Source: Streptococcus suis 10581
GTDB lineage: Bacteria; Bacillota; Bacilli; Lactobacillales; Streptococcaceae
Length of the DNA: 49,122 nucleotides
NCBI GenBank assembly: GCA_000440235.1
Contig: ALKQ01000092.1
Span: 1 to 49,122 of the forward strand
Direction of reading: 5' to 3'
The notes beneath the pieces were generated by a model. That model was not told the DNA's origin, ran no database searches, and saw only the letters and a list, made by a program, of their open reading frames with translations. A program made the position numbers and the translations under genes. This document shows positions 45,827 through 49,122 of the stretch, piece by piece (the first letter of the stretch is position 1; each line of letters opens with the position of its first letter).

Positions 45827-46051
45827 TTAAGTCTGAAAATACTCAGGTTTTATTTTATCAATCAAGGTGCTTGCGATGGAGTTAACCCCAACATGCATCA
45901 AGATTGGATCTTCAAAATCTACCTGACTTGCATACTGTCTTGCAATTTGATGTGCAACACTAGCCTCAAGTCTGTATTTAGATGCTTCTAACAAAGCCTG
46001 TGCTAATTCATTACTATACAAATCAACAGGGCTAATCACAGTTTTTGCCAT
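45827..46051 (-). CDS. small protein coupled to the DUF3990-like gene, candidate antitoxin
   Basis: A 74-residue protein (MAKTVISPVDLYSNELAQALLEASKYRLEASVAHQIARQYASQVDFEDPILMHVGVNSIASTLIDKI), probably helical and without membrane segments. It starts inside the last codons of the ADP-ribosyltransferase-like gene (16-nt overlap) with its own AAGGAG site. Small helical partners encoded next to DUF3990-type proteins often act as antitoxins, but this one is downstream and I do not recognise its family. Confidence 0.6.
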   Translation of the reverse strand: MAKTVISPVDLYSNELAQALLEASKYRLEASVAHQIARQYASQVDFEDPILMHVGVNSIASTLIDKIKPEYFQT

Positions 46052-46674
46052 TGGTCTAACTCCTTTCCATCTTCAGATAAATATATCTTATTTACCTTCA
46101 TTATATCACAAAAGTCTTGATTGTGAATGGATAACTGCTTAAATGAGAATGGCTTACGAAATTCTTCTAAAACATCTGCTTTTGAAACCATTCCAGCCTT
46201 ATATTTTTGAAGTAAACCTGTCGGATTATCATCCGTCTGAACTCCATATATAAAATCGAATTGATGAATCCGTTCATTTGAGCGAAGCCTATTCTGAAAC
46301 ACAAACTCAGCAAAATCTATTACATCATTAGAAGCCTTATGACTATTGAAATAGTGACACTTGTATTTAGAAGTTGTAAAGATGGAAGGAAAATCTGTCA
46401 GTTCAAACTCTAAAATAATCCCTTCCTCATCCACATTCCCCAAAAATTTCGAACTAGCATTATTGGCATTTAGAAATTCTACCAAACGATTGATATATTT
46501 TTGAGCTTGTTGAAAATCCGAAGTGATATAAAATCCAGCACCAAAATCGAGTTCATGTCCTAAGTTGAAATCTACCTTTATCCCTTTCAACAAAGACGGA
46601 AGATGTCTTTTTAAAGTAGCATGATACCATTTATTATGTGATAAATTTTTAATTTGCTTACTTGTTAAATCCAT
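46036..46674 (-). CDS. DUF3990-like, ADP-ribosyltransferase-fold protein (candidate toxin)
   Basis: A 212-residue soluble protein. I prefer ATG 46674 (MDLTSKQIKNL) behind a GAGGT site. The part WYHATLKRHLPSLLKGIKVDFNLGHELDFGAGFYITSDFQQAQKYI has the DUF3990 layout: a His in the first strand (YHAT), then DFGAGFY, as in PARP/ART-fold enzymes that bind NAD. The C-terminal half includes FDFIYGVQTDD, also common in this family. It is followed by an overlapping 74-residue gene. Together they may form a toxin-antitoxin or anti-phage pair stabilising the ICE. Function inferred. Confidence 0.65.
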   Translation of the reverse strand: MDLTSKQIKNLSHNKWYHATLKRHLPSLLKGIKVDFNLGHELDFGAGFYITSDFQQAQKYINRLVEFLNANNASSKFLGNVDEEGIILEFELTDFPSIFTTSKYKCHYFNSHKASNDVIDFAEFVFQNRLRSNERIHQFDFIYGVQTDDNPTGLLQKYKAGMVSKADVLEEFRKPFSFKQLSIHNQDFCDIMKVNKIYLSEDGKELDQWQKL

Positions 46675-46716
46675 TTCAATACCTCTATAGTCATTATACA
46701 AAAAAGGAAAACAATG

Positions 46717-47313
46717 TCAAACTTCCTCTTCTCCTTCACTTACGTAATCATCATCTTCTTCAAACTCTTCAAAGTTGTGTTCTTTTTTGGGTTTAATGAC
46801 CTTCATATAGTAACCTGCACACAAAACTCCTATAAGAAATAGACCTATGATAATATAGCTACCAACTGAAGAATTTTGTTTCGGTTCTTCTTTCTTGGCA
46901 GGTTTTTCTTCGACAACTTCTTCAATCTTTTGTGGTTTGACTGCAACCGTATTTGTTGATTCAATTAGGTTAAGCAAATCCAGTTCAGAAACTTCTGTTA
47001 GTAATTGGACATTCTGTCCACCTTTATCATGATCAATAATCAGATGAAACACCTTACCTGATTTACTCGTGAATGTGACAAATTGTCGCTTAGTTGCAAC
47101 AGATTCGGTAATTTCATAATCTTGATTATTAGCATCAACATTTTCTGTAACTTGCCCCTTAGCATTGCTTTGCTCTGAGGCTTGAGGATTAACCGAAATT
47201 GCTACTGGCTGACTATTTGTGTCTAGATTTGGAGAGCTTGCATAAATAGTTTGGCAACCACAAAAAAGCATAACCAACCCAGCCAACCTCACAAAACTAC
47301 TTAATCGTTTCAT
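46717..47313 (-). CDS. DUF4366 (CD1107-like) conjugation-associated membrane protein
   Basis: A 198-residue protein. The signal-peptide-like start MKRLSSFVRLAGLVMLFCGCQTIYAS is followed by an extracellular domain (QFVTFTSKSGKVFHLIIDHDKGGQNVQLLTEVSELDLLNLIE), a charged linker, a membrane helix (YIIIGLFLIGVLCAGYYM) and an acidic tail. This is the DUF4366 layout of Tn1549/CD1107-type ICE proteins. The start at 47313 lies inside the DUF4315 gene (17-nt overlap). It probably belongs to the mating-pair channel at the cell surface. Confidence 0.87.
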   Translation of the reverse strand: MKRLSSFVRLAGLVMLFCGCQTIYASSPNLDTNSQPVAISVNPQASEQSNAKGQVTENVDANNQDYEITESVATKRQFVTFTSKSGKVFHLIIDHDKGGQNVQLLTEVSELDLLNLIESTNTVAVKPQKIEEVVEEKPAKKEEPKQNSSVGSYIIIGLFLIGVLCAGYYMKVIKPKKEHNFEEFEEDDDYVSEGEEEV

Positions 47314-47512
47314 GCGACGTCTCCTTTTCAAATAGAACTTTTTTAGTAAATTCTTCAAGTGATAGATTTGATTTTTCAAAGACAACGATGACCTCTTCAT
47401 AAATTAAATCTTGTTCATCCTGCAAAACCTGAGCCAAATCTTGGTCAAGTTTTTGCTTTTTTTCTAGTAACTTTTCTTTCTTTTTTTGCAACATTTGAAT
47501 ATCTTTACGCAT
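47297..47512 (-). CDS. DUF4315 family ICE protein
   Basis: A 71-residue, charged, mostly coiled-coil protein (MRKDIQMLQKKKEKLLEKKQKLDQDLAQVLQDEQDLIYEEVIVVFEKSNLSLEEFTKKVLF), typical of DUF4315 in Tn1549-like conjugation modules. ATG 47512 has a perfect AAGGAGG site; the longer reading from 47533 does not. It sits between the CHAP hydrolase and DUF4366 genes, as usual. Confidence 0.85.
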   Translation of the reverse strand: MRKDIQMLQKKKEKLLEKKQKLDQDLAQVLQDEQDLIYEEVIVVFEKSNLSLEEFTKKVLFEKETSHETIK

Positions 47513-47522
47513 ATATTCCTCC

Positions 47523-49122
47523 TTATAATCCAAAATTGATGTAATAACATTGTGCCGCCATCTCCCGAGGAAGATAACCTGTTGAAATCACGAATTCCCC
47601 TTTAACATTCATTTCTGATATAACGATACTTCCATCAGGATTAACTCGCTCGACAAACGCAATATGACCGTAGGTAGGGTCCGCATAAGGTACAGTTGGT
47701 GGCATACATACTGCAGTACCAGCTCGTGCCTCCCGACTAACTGGATAACCATATTTTGCAGCATAGAAAGCCCACTCTCCTCCATTTCCCATTGGGGAAT
47801 GTTGGATTGGCTTTCCAAGTTGTGAAAAGCGATTATATACATACCACGTGCATTGCCCAGGGTAACCACCGTTTAAGGCTGCAACATGGCTAGGATTTGG
47901 TGGTGGAAAATTACCACCTGTCAAATTTACGTCGTAAACTGATGATACATTTCCTGGAAGACTAATCCCTGTACCTGAAGGAAAAGAAGCTTCTAAGTTA
48001 CCTTTCGATTCTCGTAGTATCTTATAATGATATAAATTTTGTGGCTTACTCGCAAATATTTCATGAACTAGACCATCCATATCTTTTTTAGAAACCGTTG
48101 CGATTAATTTTCGATACAAATATGGAATTCGTTTTTCTACAATAGTTTTCTTCCCACTTGTGTCGAGCACTTCTTCCTTGACTGTTCGGTACCGGATTTC
48201 CTTCTCCTCTTGGTAGGAAACATGATACATCTGCTCAAATAATTGTCTCATCGCAGGTTCAACACTTGCTTGGTCTTTTATTTCACCGAAACGAGCTGTC
48301 AGATAGGCTAATAAGACATGCGGATCATGGCCAATTTGTTCCCTACCTTTTACAATGTATTCATCATATCCAGGTTTCGACTCCTTCAATCTCGTCAACT
48401 GATTGGATAATGTCAATTCATAAGTAGAGAAAATGTGATTTAAGGCAATTAGCATTTCCTCTGAAGATAAATAAGATGTAGTGGTAAGTTGGTAAGAAAC
48501 TGATGATAGAGCACCGAACATAAATTGACTATTAGAGTAAACAACCGTCAACAGTGAAAATACAGCCAAAACCAAAACTAACATGCTCTTCCATTTTGTG
48601 GTAATGTATTGAACGAATTGATTAAGTATTTTTATTGCTTCTTCTTTTATCCTGTCTCTGAATCTAGGAAGGTGTTTCTTACGTATTTGTTGCCTCATTC
48701 GATGACGATACATCGCTTTGCGGTAGAATGATTGCCGTTTAAAAGTTTTATCTTCCTTCAACAAACGATACTTATGTCGAAACTCCAACTGTGATTGTCT
48801 AATCTTTGCCTTCTTTGTCAGTTTCTTCAAAGTCTTTTTTCGATTAGATTTTTGGGCAAGCTTCATAGTTGTAGTTGCATGGATATTCATAGCTTTTGTT
48901 GTTGCATCCACTGCCACATTCTCCTCAGCCCCCGCTTGAAGATAACTAGCTGCTAGAAACTCACTATTGGCCATTACTGACATTACTTTTTTATATGGAG
49001 TTCTTTGGATTCGACCAAGTTTACTTTTTTCAATGTTTTTTAATAAACGGTTATTCTTCCTATCCTTGACGAATTCAATAGGTTCATTTACTAATGAATT
49101 TATCTTTTCGTGTACCTGTGCC
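47523..49122 (-). CDS. conjugation peptidoglycan hydrolase with CHAP domain (CD1108-like), 5' end outside window
   Basis: The reading frame is open through the right edge, beyond the ATG at 48983, so at least 532 residues are present and the true start lies outside. A basic N-terminal cytosolic part (Lys/Arg-rich, residues before the helix MLVLVLAVFSLLTVVY) is followed by a membrane segment, a region with EQIGHDPHVLLAYLTARFG (lysozyme-like) and a C-terminal CHAP domain with the Cys in YPGQCTWYVYNRF and His in YGHIAFVERV. It opens the cell wall for the secretion channel. It stands 10 nt upstream of the DUF4315 gene. Confidence 0.92.
   Translation of the reverse strand, partial: AQVHEKINSLVNEPIEFVKDRKNNRLLKNIEKSKLGRIQRTPYKKVMSVMANSEFLAASYLQAGAEENVAVDATTKAMNIHATTTMKLAQKSNRKKTLKKLTKKAKIRQSQLEFRHKYRLLKEDKTFKRQSFYRKAMYRHRMRQQIRKKHLPRFRDRIKEEAIKILNQFVQYITTKWKSMLVLVLAVFSLLTVVYSNSQFMFGALSSVSYQLTTTSYLSSEEMLIALNHIFSTYELTLSNQLTRLKESKPGYDEYIVKGREQIGHDPHVLLAYLTARFGEIKDQASVEPAMRQLFEQMYHVSYQEEKEIRYRTVKEEVLDTSGKKTIVEKRIPYLYRKLIATVSKKDMDGLVHEIFASKPQNLYHYKILRESKGNLEASFPSGTGISLPGNVSSVYDVNLTGGNFPPPNPSHVAALNGGYPGQCTWYVYNRFSQLGKPIQHSPMGNGGEWAFYAAKYGYPVSREARAGTAVCMPPTVPYADPTYGHIAFVERVNPDGSIVISEMNVKGEFVISTGYLPREMAAQCYYINFGL

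Overview
The window looks like a Streptococcus chromosome, most likely Streptococcus suis. The evidence is the low-GC streptococcal gene content (rplJ-rplL, topA, dprA, rnhB, rbgA), the 15-bp rplL 3'-end sequence used as attachment site by ICESa2603-family integrative conjugative elements (ICEs), and a Tn1549/ICESa2603-like conjugation backbone on the right. The species call is inference; no rRNA or typing locus is present.

Layout. (1) Bases 1-432 are the end of one mobile element abutting the 3' end of rplL, with the start of a RepA-type initiator gene and a small upstream gene. (2) Bases 433-11.9 kb are core chromosome: rplL, rplJ with an L10 leader, topA, dprA, a sugar acetyltransferase, a divergent persulfide-stress module (CstR-like repressor, rhodanese, CoA-disulfide reductase-rhodanese fusion), a DUF1836 gene, a hemolysin III family gene, a DUF218 membrane protein, rnhB and rbgA. 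(3) From about 11.9 kb to the right edge is a second, composite ICE placed directly upstream of rbgA. It has a tyrosine integrase, an excisionase-like gene and an XRE regulator, then a graveyard of two tandem serine recombinases, a decapitated S24 repressor and about 0.85 kb of decayed coding sequence. (4) Bases 18.2-27.7 kb hold a complete class II lanthipeptide cluster: lanT, lanM, lanA and lanFEG on the minus strand, a small peptide gene at 26505-26681, and a divergent PlcR/TprA-type regulator. (5) Bases 27.8-28.8 kb are a scrapyard: an IS3 remnant, a class C group II intron 5' fragment sitting behind a terminator, and a transposase start. (6) Bases 28.8-35.2 kb carry an oriT-like region, MobC, a HUH relaxase, a membrane-protein gene broken by an exact 203-bp tandem duplication, an S24 repressor, a UmuC operon, a candidate structured RNA and a PBECR-like nuclease. 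(7) Bases 35.2-49.1 kb (minus strand) carry an OB-fold SSB-like protein, a 2422-residue methylase/SNF2 helicase, two overlapping cytosine methyltransferases, a possible toxin-antitoxin pair, and the DUF4366, DUF4315 and CHAP-hydrolase genes of the conjugation machinery.

The most interesting system is the lanthipeptide cluster with its apparent quorum-sensing switch. The unlisted 58-codon ORF (26505-26681, minus) has a basic/hydrophobic N-terminus and ends in VDVGMAD. As I remember them, the pneumococcal signalling peptides PhrA and PhrA2 end in LDVGKAD and VDLGLAD, and they act on TprA-family regulators next to lantibiotic genes. The divergent regulator here is TprA/PlcR-like. A perfect 20-bp palindrome lies between the two promoters, and phrA-lanFEG-lanAMT are all co-directional. 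The predicted peptide has seven cysteines and a CTITTEC segment like the lipid II-binding CTxTxEC motif of mersacidin-type lantibiotics. An ICE therefore seems to carry a self-inducing lantibiotic with a distinct pheromone sequence.
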